Positions 10,267 to 19,799 of a stretch of 64,000 bases of DNA are shown here, one piece after another. Positions within the stretch are counted from its first letter, which is position 1. The number at the start of each line of letters is the position of its first letter. Both the position numbers and the translations under genes were made by a program. The notes beneath the pieces are model-generated. The model was not told the DNA's origin. It saw only the letters and a program-made list of their open reading frames with translations, and made no database searches. Origin of the DNA: an uncultured Isosphaeraceae bacterium (lineage in GTDB: Bacteria > Planctomycetota > Planctomycetia > Isosphaerales > Isosphaeraceae); the NCBI GenBank assembly GCA_945957605.1, contig CAMFLR010000001.1:62001-126000 (forward strand). Direction: 5' to 3'.

Positions 10267-10389
10267 GAGAAGATGGTTCGCATGCCCTCATGAGGCACGC
10301 GAGGCGTTTGTGCGGGAGTTCTTCCGCACTTCGACGCGGCTTATCTGCCTTTCCGATCGCATTGATCCACCCCAGACGGAGCTCTCGCC

Positions 10390-13300
10390 ATGGCGTTGGG
10401 CACGCAGCCGGCAGCGCGGGGGAAATTGCTCGACTACGAGCAATATATCGAGCACCAGCTCAAGCGTACGCGCAACCAGATCAAGAAGGTCGACATTCTT
10501 TCGTCGATTCTTCTACTGGCGACCGTATCGCTCGGTATCTTTTTCCTCGAAGTTGTTCTCGACCATGCCTTTGCGCTACCGCTCTGGATCCGTCAACTCG
10601 TGCTCTTCGGTGGGGGCGGCATTGGGCTGTGGTATGCCGTCCGGCGTGTGGTGCGGCCGATGATCGGCAACGTTAACGGCATGTACGCGGCCAAAACGAT
10701 CGAATCTGCCGAACCCGATTTCAAAAATGGATTGCTTAACTACTTATCGCTCAAGAAGAACCGCGAAAACGTCTCGAAATCGTATCTCGCCGCGATCGAA
10801 GCCAAGGCCGTCAGCCAACTCACCAAGGTGGACGTCGATACCGTCGTTCCCCAGCGCCGCATTTTGAAAACCTCGTATGGCTTTGCGTTCATCGTAAGCT
10901 GCTTGTTTGTCTACATGGCCGTAACTCCGAAGAGCCCCTGGGATTCCGCCCGGCGCGTCTTCCTTGCCGACGTCGCGCCGCCGACCGATACCCGGCTCCT
11001 CAACATCGAGCCAGGCGAAAACGGAAAACTGGCGCAAGTGGTCGCCGGATCGCACGTTCCGTTCTTGGTTGAAGTGGAAGGTAAGCGTCCAGATCGGGTC
11101 GTACTCCATTACAGCATCGACGGCGGCGATTTCTTCGCCGAACAAGAGATCGCCCCCGGCAAGAACTACTACGACAAGTACCAAACGACGCTCCGCAACG
11201 TTCAGCGCAGCATCGATTACTACATCACTGGTGGCGACGCTCGCAGCAAGACTTACCATGTCGAAGTCCTCCCCGCTCCACTCGTGACCGGTGTCACGCT
11301 CGACTACAACTTCCCCGACTACACAGGAGTGGCCGACCGCAAGGGAGTCGAAGGCGGCAACATTGAAGCGATTGAAGGAACGAGGGTTACCGTCCACGCC
11401 AAAACCAGCGAGCCCGCGGTCGACGGCAAGATCAACGTGACCGGCAAGAGTTCCTTTGGCATGGCGCCGCTGCAAGATGATGCGAAGGAAATCGTTGGTA
11501 CCTTCGATGTTACGGAGAACGGTTCGTACACGGTGACATTCCGGACGACTTCGCTCCAGCCCAATCCCGAGCCAGTCGTTTACGAAATCCTGGCGAAGAA
11601 AGACCTTGCGCCCGCAGTCAAAATCACTTCGCCGTCGTCTTCGATCAAGGTGCCCGCGAATTCCAAGGTGGCTGTCGTCTTCGAAGCCAACGACGACTTT
11701 GGCATCAAGGAAGCTGCGCTCAACCTCGTTGATGGGACAAATCGCATCTATGATCCGCTGCCTCCTGGCCCGATAACGCAGCGGAAGATGACCGGTTCGT
11801 TTGAAATCGACCTTGAGCGTCTGCATGCCAAACCCGGCAGCCGTCTGCAGTATTGGATCATCGTCCGGGACAACAAGGAACCGATTCCGAACAAAGCGGA
11901 GACCGTCAAGTACGAAATCGAAGTGACGAATCCGGCTGCCAAGGAAGAACTTGCCAAGCGCGCGGAAGAAGCGCGGCAAGAAAAACAGGAAGCCGATCAA
12001 AAGAACAAAGCGCAGCAAGCTGCGGCTCGCGAAGAACTGGCGCAGAACAATCAAGGCGAGCGTCAACAACAAGACGGTGCACAGGGGGCGAAGAACCCGG
12101 ACAACGAACACGGTGGTAAAGGCGAGCAGCAACCGCCCGATGATCGTTTGATCGCGCGTAACGACGCGAATCAGGACCCGACGGCACCTCCGCGCGACAA
12201 CACTGGGGCGCAGCAACAAGATCAGGATCAAATCGGGCAAGAAAATCAGCCGACTGCAGCCGACGAGAAGCGGTTGCAAGAATTAGCGAAAAATCCGAAT
12301 CTCCAGAATCTTGCGCGGAATACCAAGGGCGGCCAAAACCAGGGCGTCGACAACGGCAACGCACCGCCGCAGCAGCAGACAAATCCCAACGAGCGTCCGA
12401 CTCCCGAGCAGAATCGGGGCAACGCGAACTCACCGAATCAAGCGAACGGCGAGAACAACGTTTCGCGCCCCGAAAATCCGTCGATGCCGGCGAACAACGA
12501 AAACCCGAACGAACTCTCACGGCCTCAGCCGAATGGCAAAGATCAGTCGAACGCGCCTGCGGGAAATGACATCTCTCAACCGCAAGCGAATGCTAACAAT
12601 CAGCAACAACAAGCCAACGGCAATTCGGTCACGCAGGAGCAAGGCGCTCAGCGCAATCAGAATGCTGCTAAGCGAAATGAGCAACAGGAGCCGGTAAAAC
12701 CCGAACGGGGAATGCAACAGAACGGCGCAAGCGGCGCCAATTCCCCGAATCAGCCCGAAAACGGTAACCAGCCTCCAGGGTCGCCCGAAAAGCCGCAAAA
12801 TGCCACGGCGCCGAATCAGAACGGCTCGGCTGGTTCGAATTCGCCGAACAACCAAAATGGTCCGCGAGGCGACTCGACCCAAGGCAAGAACGCGATGTCC
12901 CGTGACAAACAGGACAACGCGGCGAATCAGAAGCAACAAAGTGGCCAGGCGGTTACTCCAAATCAACCGCAGCAAACTCCTGGTTCTTCCAATAATCAAG
13001 CCGGCGCCCAGAGCCAGGGCGCGCAGCCAGAGCCAGGAAAACCCGACGCGAACAAGCCGCAGATGAAAGAAGATCCGGCTCAAAACGGCGCGAACGGTGG
13101 CGCAAATCAGACCAACCCGCAGACAGGTCAGCGCAATGCTGACGGGCAAACTGGCAAACCCGATACGAAGAAGCCTGAAGGGCAGCCGAACCCGAACCAA
13201 ACTGGTGCTGACAATAAGGCCGGGCAGAATAACGAAGCTTCGAAGGGTAACGAAGCAAACGCGGGCAAGCCCGACGCGATGAAGAACCAGACCGGATCAG

Positions 13301-16300
13301 CGGGTAGCCAGGGAACGCAGACGAATCCGTCTCAGACGCCGCAAAACCCCGGGGCAAATCAATCAACCGGCGATCAGAAAACGACGCAAGGAAACAACGG
13401 GTCGCAGAAGCCGGATGGGTCGCAGCGACCTGGACAGCCAGGCGGTAATCAGCAGGGAATGCCGGATGAGAAGACGCAGCAAGGCAATCCCGAGAAGACG
13501 ACTGGCAACGGCGAGAAAGGGAGCCAGTCCGGCGACCAGCAAAATCAGCCCGGTCAGCAGGGTACGCCTGGCGCAATGACGAACCAGCGTAATGAAAAGG
13601 GCACTGGTGGCCAATCAGAGGAAGGTAAAGGCACGGAGAAGAAGGGGCAACCGAACGGTGCCGAGAATAAGAATTCGGCGGTATCTGGTCAGTCGGGCTC
13701 CGACTCTCAAACGGGCCAGGGTAAGCAGAATCAGGCGAATTCTGATCAGAACGGCGACAAATCGAATTCCGGTCAACAGCCGAATGGAGGCCAGGAGGGC
13801 GCGGGCCAGCAAAAACAAAATGGCGCCTCGCCGAATGGCGAGAAGGGTGCCTCCGGCGACAAACAAAATGGCCAGATGAGCCAGGACAAGCAAAACGGGC
13901 AAAACCAGTCCGGAGGTAGTCAGTCGCCGAAACAGTCAAACGGGGCGACTGAGTCGAAGAACAGCCAGGGTGAGAATGCGAGCGGCGCAATGCCTCGCAA
14001 AGACGGCGGTGCCCAATCATCGCAGACGGGAAATCAAAGCGCGGGCAATAACCCCTCGGCGAATTCAGGGGAGAAGGGCGATCAGCCTAAATCCGCTGGG
14101 TCAGGTAATTCGCAAGAGAACACCGAAAAGGGCACGAATGCGGCGGGCGAGAAGGCGAACTCTCGCGACAACAGCGGCGCAGGCGACAAGGCGGCTGGCG
14201 AGAAGTCGGCACAATCTGGTTCTTCGTCCGATAAGCCGAAGAATGCCGGCAATCCCGGTAACGGGCGAAATCCCGACGGTACACCTTCGGCGGCTGGTGA
14301 TCGTAATTCGCAAGCTCAGTCCACGACGGGGGCGAACGGCGAGAAGCAGACCGGCGCCCAGCAGCCGCGTGACGGCTCGCGCTCGATGTCCGGAAACAAT
14401 AACGAACGCAATACCGAGCAAGGTCAGCGTCCGTCTCAGACAGGTCAGCCCGGCGCGGCGAATGATCAGCCGAAACAGTCCCAGACTGGTCGGCCTGGCG
14501 CGATGAATGATCAGCCGAAGCAATCTCAGACCGGTCAACCCGGCGCGGCGAATGATCAGCCGAAGCAATCGCAGACTGGTCAGGCTGGTGCTGCGAACGA
14601 CGAGCCGAAGCAGCCTCAGCGTCCGGACGGGAATGCAAAGCAGTCCAATAACGGTAATCCCCAGACTGAGGAAAACGGAGCACGCAAGCCCCAGGGCACG
14701 CCTGCCGGAACGCCAAACTCGGGCGATCAGAACGGTCTGAAGAACCAATCGTCGCAGACTGATGGTAAGCAGAGTGAAACCGGCGCGGGAGAGAATCAAA
14801 CTCCTAAGGGGCAACAATCGCAGAGCGGACAATCGCAGTCGCCGCAACAGGGTGCTGGTCAGCAGAATCGGCCCGAGCAGGGCATGAATCCGGCAAATCA
14901 AGGGAACGACAATTCGGCTCAACAGAACGCGAACCAGCAGACCCCGGGGCAACCTAGCCCCGGTCAACAGAGCCCGAACCAGCAGACTTCGGCGCAGCCT
15001 AACTCTGGTCAGCAGAACGCGAACCAACAGAATCCGAACCAGCAAAGTGCGGGGCAACCCAGCCCTGGTCAGCAGAATCAGCCTCAGCCGGATCCGGGAC
15101 AGCAGCGCCCGGGAGAACAGAATTCGCCCCAACAGAACCCGAATCAGACGAGCCAGAGCCAACAGAACCAGAACCAGCAAAGCCAGAATCAACAAAGCCA
15201 GAGCCAGCAAGCGTCGGCAAACCAATCTCAACAGAGTCAGTCCAAGCAGCAAGGGATGGCGCAATCGAAGCAAGCCCAGCAAGGCGCAAGTCGGAGCAGC
15301 CCAAATTCGCAAGGACAACAGGGGCAGAGCCAAAGCCAGCAGGGTCAAGGTAAAAATCAGCAAGGACGAGGCCAAGGCCAACAGGGTCAAGGCCAAGGTC
15401 AGCAAGGCGAAGGGAATGGGCAGCAGGGTAAAGGCCAAGGTCAGGGAGAAGGTGGTCAGGGCCAACAGGGCGAAGGAAATAGCCAGCAGGGTCAGGGCAA
15501 AGGCCAGCAGGGAGAAGGTGGTCGAGGCCAGCAGGGTGAGGGTAAGGGGCAGCCAGGATCAGGTACTCCTGGCCAGCAGGGAGAAGGTAGTGCGGGCCAG
15601 CAGAGTGGGGGCCAAGGTCAGAAGGGCGCGGGTAGCTCGGGCCAGCCGGGCGGTGGCCAAGGTCAGCAGGGCGCAGGTAAAGGCCAGATGGGAAATGGCC
15701 AAGGAAATCCGAACCAGGGTGGACAGCCTCAACAAGGTGCAGGTCAAGGCCAGCAGGGAAATCAGGGCACGCAGTCAGGCTCCCAGGGACAGCGCCCAGG
15801 TGCCGGACGGCCTGGCAATCAGGGCAATTCGCCCTCCAACTCTCCTGCCAGCGGTTCTTCGCCGGGCAAGAGCGGCAATACGCCCGGGCAGAGCAACCAG
15901 ACTGGCAACATGCCCGCCAACGACCCCTCGATGAAGCCTGGCGAGGGGCAGCCTGCCGACGGTAATCAACCATCGAAGTCGGACGCGTCTCGCGGCGGTC
16001 GGGGTGCAGGACAGAACGCTGCGGGCGGCGGCGATCGCGATTCGAGCAATCCCGGGAAGGCGAACGAGGATAAGTCAACTGCTCCGCCCGACTCCTCGCG
16101 CGACGTTCCGTCGAACCCCGAAGCATCGGTTGCTCCTGAAACCAACGGTGCGAATCTCGCGTTGCGAACGATCAATGATCTTCTTAACGAGAACAAGGTC
16201 ACGCCCGAGGTTGAGGAAAAACTCGGGATGTCTCGGGCGGAAATGGAACAGTTCGTCAAGAAGTTCGAGAAGGGCAAGCCTCGGCCGGCCGCCGGGCCGG

Positions 16301-16596
16301 GTGGTGAGATCAAGGTGAAGGACGCGAACCGGGCCGAGCGGAAGTTCGATCCTAATCGCAAGGCACCGGAAGGTTTGCCGAACGTCGCGGTGAGCAATCG
16401 CAACGAGCGTTCTGGAGTCGATGCACGGACCGATGATCTTCGCGGCCTTTCTGAAGGCGTGCAGGTTGCGGCCCCCAAAAAGCTTGGCCGTCGCTTTGAC
16501 GCCTATCGTTCCAGCATCGGTCGAACCAGTTCCGGCACGAGCACTGCTCCCGCCAATTCGGGCGGCGCGGCTCCGGCCTCTCGTCCGGAAAATTGA
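10390..16596 (+). CDS. Giant membrane protein with ~1360-residue Gln/Asn/Gly/Ser low-complexity region (2068 aa)
   Basis: The N-terminal ~515 residues form an ordered part with three predicted membrane helices (~35-56, ~66-84, ~162-180) and a beta-rich region (~200-510) containing Ig-like stretches such as LVTGVTLDYNFPDYTG. A charged coiled-coil-like segment (~518-555) follows. Residues ~555-1915 are almost entirely Gln, Asn, Gly, Ser, Pro, Lys and Ala, with changing sub-styles: NQ/AN-rich, then SGQNGE-rich, four 15-residue repeats, PGQQ/NQQ-rich, then GQGQQG-rich. The last ~150 residues are ordered again (NGANLALRTINDLLNENK, then SRAEMEQFVKKFEKGK). I recall proteins of this layout in planctomycetes without a function; the N-terminal part recalls DUF4175-type membrane proteins. 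Likely an envelope protein with an extended polar spacer. Confidence 0.85.
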   Translation: MALGTQPAARGKLLDYEQYIEHQLKRTRNQIKKVDILSSILLLATVSLGIFFLEVVLDHAFALPLWIRQLVLFGGGGIGLWYAVRRVVRPMIGNVNGMYAAKTIESAEPDFKNGLLNYLSLKKNRENVSKSYLAAIEAKAVSQLTKVDVDTVVPQRRILKTSYGFAFIVSCLFVYMAVTPKSPWDSARRVFLADVAPPTDTRLLNIEPGENGKLAQVVAGSHVPFLVEVEGKRPDRVVLHYSIDGGDFFAEQEIAPGKNYYDKYQTTLRNVQRSIDYYITGGDARSKTYHVEVLPAPLVTGVTLDYNFPDYTGVADRKGVEGGNIEAIEGTRVTVHAKTSEPAVDGKINVTGKSSFGMAPLQDDAKEIVGTFDVTENGSYTVTFRTTSLQPNPEPVVYEILAKKDLAPAVKITSPSSSIKVPANSKVAVVFEANDDFGIKEAALNLVDGTNRIYDPLPPGPITQRKMTGSFEIDLERLHAKPGSRLQYWIIVRDNKEPIPNKAETVKYEIEVTNPAAKEELAKRAEEARQEKQEADQKNKAQQAAAREELAQNNQGERQQQDGAQGAKNPDNEHGGKGEQQPPDDRLIARNDANQDPTAPPRDNTGAQQQDQDQIGQENQPTAADEKRLQELAKNPNLQNLARNTKGGQNQGVDNGNAPPQQQTNPNERPTPEQNRGNANSPNQANGENNVSRPENPSMPANNENPNELSRPQPNGKDQSNAPAGNDISQPQANANNQQQQANGNSVTQEQGAQRNQNAAKRNEQQEPVKPERGMQQNGASGANSPNQPENGNQPPGSPEKPQNATAPNQNGSAGSNSPNNQNGPRGDSTQGKNAMSRDKQDNAANQKQQSGQAVTPNQPQQTPGSSNNQAGAQSQGAQPEPGKPDANKPQMKEDPAQNGANGGANQTNPQTGQRNADGQTGKPDTKKPEGQPNPNQTGADNKAGQNNEASKGNEANAGKPDAMKNQTGSAGSQGTQTNPSQTPQNPGANQSTGDQKTTQGNNGSQKPDGSQRPGQPGGNQQGMPDEKTQQGNPEKTTGNGEKGSQSGDQQNQPGQQGTPGAMTNQRNEKGTGGQSEEGKGTEKKGQPNGAENKNSAVSGQSGSDSQTGQGKQNQANSDQNGDKSNSGQQPNGGQEGAGQQKQNGASPNGEKGASGDKQNGQMSQDKQNGQNQSGGSQSPKQSNGATESKNSQGENASGAMPRKDGGAQSSQTGNQSAGNNPSANSGEKGDQPKSAGSGNSQENTEKGTNAAGEKANSRDNSGAGDKAAGEKSAQSGSSSDKPKNAGNPGNGRNPDGTPSAAGDRNSQAQSTTGANGEKQTGAQQPRDGSRSMSGNNNERNTEQGQRPSQTGQPGAANDQPKQSQTGRPGAMNDQPKQSQTGQPGAANDQPKQSQTGQAGAANDEPKQPQRPDGNAKQSNNGNPQTEENGARKPQGTPAGTPNSGDQNGLKNQSSQTDGKQSETGAGENQTPKGQQSQSGQSQSPQQGAGQQNRPEQGMNPANQGNDNSAQQNANQQTPGQPSPGQQSPNQQTSAQPNSGQQNANQQNPNQQSAGQPSPGQQNQPQPDPGQQRPGEQNSPQQNPNQTSQSQQNQNQQSQNQQSQSQQASANQSQQSQSKQQGMAQSKQAQQGASRSSPNSQGQQGQSQSQQGQGKNQQGRGQGQQGQGQGQQGEGNGQQGKGQGQGEGGQGQQGEGNSQQGQGKGQQGEGGRGQQGEGKGQPGSGTPGQQGEGSAGQQSGGQGQKGAGSSGQPGGGQGQQGAGKGQMGNGQGNPNQGGQPQQGAGQGQQGNQGTQSGSQGQRPGAGRPGNQGNSPSNSPASGSSPGKSGNTPGQSNQTGNMPANDPSMKPGEGQPADGNQPSKSDASRGGRGAGQNAAGGGDRDSSNPGKANEDKSTAPPDSSRDVPSNPEASVAPETNGANLALRTINDLLNENKVTPEVEEKLGMSRAEMEQFVKKFEKGKPRPAAGPGGEIKVKDANRAERKFDPNRKAPEGLPNVAVSNRNERSGVDARTDDLRGLSEGVQVAAPKKLGRRFDAYRSSIGRTSSGTSTAPANSGGAAPASRPEN
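14437..14616 (+). repeat. Four tandem 45-bp repeats inside the giant gene
   Basis: Four in-frame units (14437-14481, 14482-14526, 14527-14571, 14572-14616) encode QTGxxGAxNDxPKQx. The first three are very close in bases and the last is more diverged, as in repeat expansion by unequal recombination or slippage. Confidence 0.85.
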
Positions 16597-16631
16597 TCGC
16601 CACCGCGAACGAGGCGACGCTCAAATGCATC

Positions 16632-16686
16632 CAAAAGGGCAGCGCGAGCAGGGGCACTAAATTACCTGCCGCTCTGCCCTCTTTTG
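16632..16686 (+). terminator. Long imperfect hairpin after the giant gene
   Basis: CAAAAGGGCAG near 16632 pairs with CTGCCCTCTTTTG ending at 16686, with a small bulge and further inner pairing (GAGCAGG with CCTGCCGCTC). The 3' arm ends in CTTTTG. It probably terminates the 6.2 kb gene just before nadB. Confidence 0.55.
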
Positions 16687-16714
16687 CGATCGACTACTCG
16701 AGGTTTCTCTGCCG

Positions 16715-18367
16715 ATGATCGCTCCTCTCGACCTACCCCGGCGGTACCTCGTTGGTTTCGACCCGCGCGACCTCGCGCACCATTTCACCGACGTACTCAT
16801 CATCGGCGGCGGCGTTGCGGGATTGCGTGCTGCGCTCGGCATCGATGAACCGCATCGCGTGCTGGTCGTCACGAAGGATGAGGTCCGCGAAAGCAACAGC
16901 ACCTACGCGCAAGGCGGAATCGCCGGCGTGATGGCACCAGAGGACCGCTTCGCCGACCACATCGCCGACACTCTCGCCGCCGGCAAAGGATTGTGCGACA
17001 CAACCGTTGTCGAGCAAATCGTTCGTGAAGCCCCCCAGCGCATCGGCGAATTGATCGCCTGGGGGACCGAGTTCGATCGCGTCGATGGTGAGGTCGCGCT
17101 CACGCGCGAAGGTGGCCACTCCTACCCTCGCATCGTTCATGCCCTCGGCGACGCGACCGGCCGCGAAGTTATGCGCGCCATTATCGGTCGCGCCCGTGCC
17201 CGCCCTAATCTGCGCATCTGGCAAAACAGTTTCACAATCGACCTGCTCACGCACGAAGGCCGATGTCGAGGGGCGATCGTTTGGGATCGTCGCCGCGGTC
17301 CATCGCTTGTCTGGGCGCGCGCGACCGTACTGGCGACCGGTGGTGCCGGCCAACTGTTCCGCGAGACGACCAATCCACCGATTGCCACTGGCGATGGACA
17401 CGCTGTCGCATTTCGCGCGGGGGCCGAATTGCGTGACATGGAATTCATGCAGTTCCATCCCACAGTCCTCTACATCGCGGGCTCTTCGCGGCACCTGCTT
17501 ACTGAGGCCCTTCGAGGCGAAGGAGCATATCTTCGCGATCGCAATGGCCACCGGTTCATGCCCGAATATCACCCCGACGCCGAACTTGCCCCGCGCGACG
17601 ACGTGTCGAAAGCCATCACCGCCCAGATGGCCAAAACGCAACACCCTAACGTCTATCTCGATCTCTCGCATCTCGATGCGAAATACGTCGTCGAGCGTTT
17701 TCCCGGAATCGCCGAACTTTGCCGCAGCTTCGATCTCGATATCACCAGGGACCCGATTCCCGTCCGTCCCGGTGCACACTACATGGTTGGCGGCGTGACG
17801 GTTGATCTCGATGGTCGCACGAATCTGCCGGGTCTCTGGGCGGCTGGCGAGGTGACGAGCTCGGGTCTGCATGGCGCGAATCGGCTTGCGTCGAATAGCC
17901 TGCTCGAAGGGCTCGTTCACGGCGCTCGAGCGGCCGAGGACATCGTACGCACGCTCAACGGTTCGCCAAATCCGCTCGAGATTCCGCCCATCGCCGCGGC
18001 AGTTCCGCCGCCCCTGCGCGAGCCGCTCGACATCGCTGACATTCGCAACTCACTTCGGTCGCTGATGTGGCGATCGGTCGGCATTTCGCGTGATGCCAAG
18101 GGGCTCATCGAAGCGGCCGAGCAGGTTGATCGCTGGTGCCGGTACGTCCTCACGCCAGGCTTTGACGACCCTGCCGGCTGGACGTTGCAGAATATGCTCA
18201 TCGTCTCGCGGCTAATGATTACCGCCGCGCTTCAGCGTGAAGAGTCGCGCGGCGTTCATTCTCGCACCGATTTCCCGAAGACCGACCCTTCCTGGGCTCA
18301 TCACCTGGCTCTGGTTCGGCCGCCGCTCGAGGACGATCCCTACCTGCCGACATCGCTGCCCAGGTGA
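16715..18367 (+). CDS. nadB: L-aspartate oxidase
   Basis: A 550-residue flavoprotein that oxidises L-aspartate to iminoaspartate, the first step of NAD synthesis. The FAD-binding Rossmann motif DVLIIGGGVAGLRAALG is at residues ~26-42. The family's STYAQGGIAGV follows, as does SYPRIVHALGDATG. The C-terminal part of the FAD domain has GLWAAGEVTSSGLHGANRLASNS in pieces typical of NadB and succinate dehydrogenase A. The helical C-terminal domain (SLMWRSVGISRDAKGL) is present, so the protein is full length. NadA and NadC are not in the window, so the pathway is not clustered here. Confidence 0.93.
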   Translation: MIAPLDLPRRYLVGFDPRDLAHHFTDVLIIGGGVAGLRAALGIDEPHRVLVVTKDEVRESNSTYAQGGIAGVMAPEDRFADHIADTLAAGKGLCDTTVVEQIVREAPQRIGELIAWGTEFDRVDGEVALTREGGHSYPRIVHALGDATGREVMRAIIGRARARPNLRIWQNSFTIDLLTHEGRCRGAIVWDRRRGPSLVWARATVLATGGAGQLFRETTNPPIATGDGHAVAFRAGAELRDMEFMQFHPTVLYIAGSSRHLLTEALRGEGAYLRDRNGHRFMPEYHPDAELAPRDDVSKAITAQMAKTQHPNVYLDLSHLDAKYVVERFPGIAELCRSFDLDITRDPIPVRPGAHYMVGGVTVDLDGRTNLPGLWAAGEVTSSGLHGANRLASNSLLEGLVHGARAAEDIVRTLNGSPNPLEIPPIAAAVPPPLREPLDIADIRNSLRSLMWRSVGISRDAKGLIEAAEQVDRWCRYVLTPGFDDPAGWTLQNMLIVSRLMITAALQREESRGVHSRTDFPKTDPSWAHHLALVRPPLEDDPYLPTSLPR

Positions 18368-18675
18368 TTGCAGAATCGGCCGTTCTGCACCGAAGTTGAA
18401 CTTCAAATAATCGCATTGAAAAATACTTGACTTCAGTTCGCGCTACAATGATATTAGGCAAGTCGTACCGGCATATGTGCTCACGGACCAAGGGCGCAGC
18501 CGCTACGGGCGATCAGGATCGCTACGGAAAGCGTGCATGCTTGTCACGGATGATAAGGAAACGATAAATCCTGATCGTTGATTGGCAGAAGCGCTGGGGC
18601 CGTACGCGATGTATGCGATCGGCCTCCCTCACCAGCATCTTGAAGCCGATTCCCAAGTCGTCGAGGACATGTCCG
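18368..18675. other. Leader region of the PEP-CTERM gene with an inverted repeat
   Basis: About 310 bp without a gene. CGATCAGGAT (18510-18519) is repeated in inverse as ATCCTGATCG (18568-18577), 48 bp apart, ~100 bp before the start codon, and CGCTACGG occurs twice nearby. A regulatory role is possible but unproven. I see no clear sigma-54 type promoter. Confidence 0.35.
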
Positions 18676-19641
18676 ATGAGGTTCTCCCTCGTTTCGCTGG
18701 CCGTTCTGGCTGCGCTCGTTGCTGCGCCCCGCGCTCAGGCGCTCCAGATTATCCCAACGTTTGATTCGACGATCACATCTGATCCGAACGCAGCGACGAT
18801 TGAACAGACGATCAATTCGGCGCTAGCAACTTATGGTAGTCTGTTCAGTAATAACGTATCAGTCACAATCAAGTTCGAGGAAATGTCGTCCGGCCTGGGA
18901 CAGAGCCTGACTTACGTCGGCACGATCCCTTATTCGTCGTTTTACTCAACCTTGTCGGCGACCGGTACGACGGCAGTCGCGCAGGAAGCGTTGGCACACT
19001 TGCCGAACCAGACGGCGAACCCGGTGAACGGTAGTAGTCAAATCGAGGTGACGACGGCTGACCTGCGTGTGCTCGGCTTCAACGCGTTTCCGCCGGTCGG
19101 CGATTTTGATAGCACGATCGCTGTGAATACCTCGATCACAAATAACAGCCGCACGAACATCGATCCCAACAAATACGACCTGAAAGCCGTCGTCATGCAC
19201 GAAATCAACGAGGCACTCGGGTTGGGATCGGCATTGGACGGAGTGAGCAACGGCTCAGTTCCGCCAACCGGCGCGATCGGCACGCTCGACCTCTTTCGTT
19301 ACGATGCTAACGGTGTGCGCAGCTTCTCAACTGCGTCGAATGCCCTCGCCTATTTCTCGCTTGACGGTACCACGAAGATCGAGCAGTTCAATCAGGATGC
19401 ACGCGGCGATTTTCACGACTGGGCGAGCGGTTTTCTTGGCTCCGCGCAAGTGCAAGATGCGTTTGGGACACCGGGCGCAACCGCCGATCTCGGCCCCGCC
19501 GAACTCACCGCGCTCGAGGCCATCGGCTACAACGGCCCCGCAGTGCCCGAGCCAACAAGCATCGCGCTCTTCGCGATCGGTTTGCCAGTCGTTGTGATCG
19601 GTCTCCGTCGACGTATGCGGAAGCTGACAGTAGCCGGCTAA
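18676..19641 (+). CDS. PEP-CTERM protein with metalloprotease-like HExxE motif
   Basis: Start ATG 18676 is chosen because GAGG (18663-18666) lies 9 bp before it and a signal peptide follows (MRFSLVSLAVLAALVAAPRAQA). The protein has 321 residues. The middle carries MHEINEALGLGSALDG, the HExxE-type zinc motif of the NF038122-like metalloprotease family, in which the third ligand differs from classic HExxH. The C-terminus is a standard PEP-CTERM sorting signal: VPEPTSIALFAIG, a hydrophobic stretch, then LRRRMRK. It is therefore expected to be exported and processed by an exosortase, which is not encoded in this window. Proteolytic activity is inferred from the motif only. Confidence 0.83.
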   Translation: MRFSLVSLAVLAALVAAPRAQALQIIPTFDSTITSDPNAATIEQTINSALATYGSLFSNNVSVTIKFEEMSSGLGQSLTYVGTIPYSSFYSTLSATGTTAVAQEALAHLPNQTANPVNGSSQIEVTTADLRVLGFNAFPPVGDFDSTIAVNTSITNNSRTNIDPNKYDLKAVVMHEINEALGLGSALDGVSNGSVPPTGAIGTLDLFRYDANGVRSFSTASNALAYFSLDGTTKIEQFNQDARGDFHDWASGFLGSAQVQDAFGTPGATADLGPAELTALEAIGYNGPAVPEPTSIALFAIGLPVVVIGLRRRMRKLTVAG

Positions 19642-19655
19642 TCTAAGCACAAACG

Positions 19656-19700
19656 CCGATCCCAGGAAGGGCCGTGCAGCCCGGGTTGGGGTGGGATCGG
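19656..19700 (+). terminator. Hairpin after the PEP-CTERM gene
   Basis: CCGATCCCA (19656-19664) pairs perfectly with TGGGATCGG (19692-19700) around a 27-base loop that has its own GC-rich pairing. No T-run follows. Terminator-like. Confidence 0.45.
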
Positions 19701-19799
19701 ACGTGAAAATTCGGTATCCTGAAAGGATCAAATCGCGCGGCGGCCCGTCGCGCGATTGCGCTTTCACACACCCAGCCCAAGAATGGTAGCAGCCCGCAC

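Noticed and set aside
10744-12279. 511-codon minus-strand frame inside the giant gene
   Set aside because: Antisense to the ordered N-terminal part of the giant protein, with no recognisable motif.
14437-14616. Regular tandem repeats as a possible CRISPR array
   Set aside because: Repeat units are contiguous without unique spacers and lie in frame in a coding region.
14101-15465. 454-codon Leu/Arg-rich minus-strand frame across the giant gene
   Set aside because: It is the reverse reading of a Q/N/G-rich repetitive region (CAG, CAA and GGT turn into Leu, Leu and Thr). It lacks a ribosome binding site and any domain.
16733-17920. 395-codon minus-strand frame across nadB
   Set aside because: Antisense shadow of a well-supported L-aspartate oxidase gene.
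18410-18460. TTGACT / TACAAT promoter pair before the PEP-CTERM gene
   Set aside because: The two hexamers are only about 11 bp apart, too close for a sigma-70 promoter.
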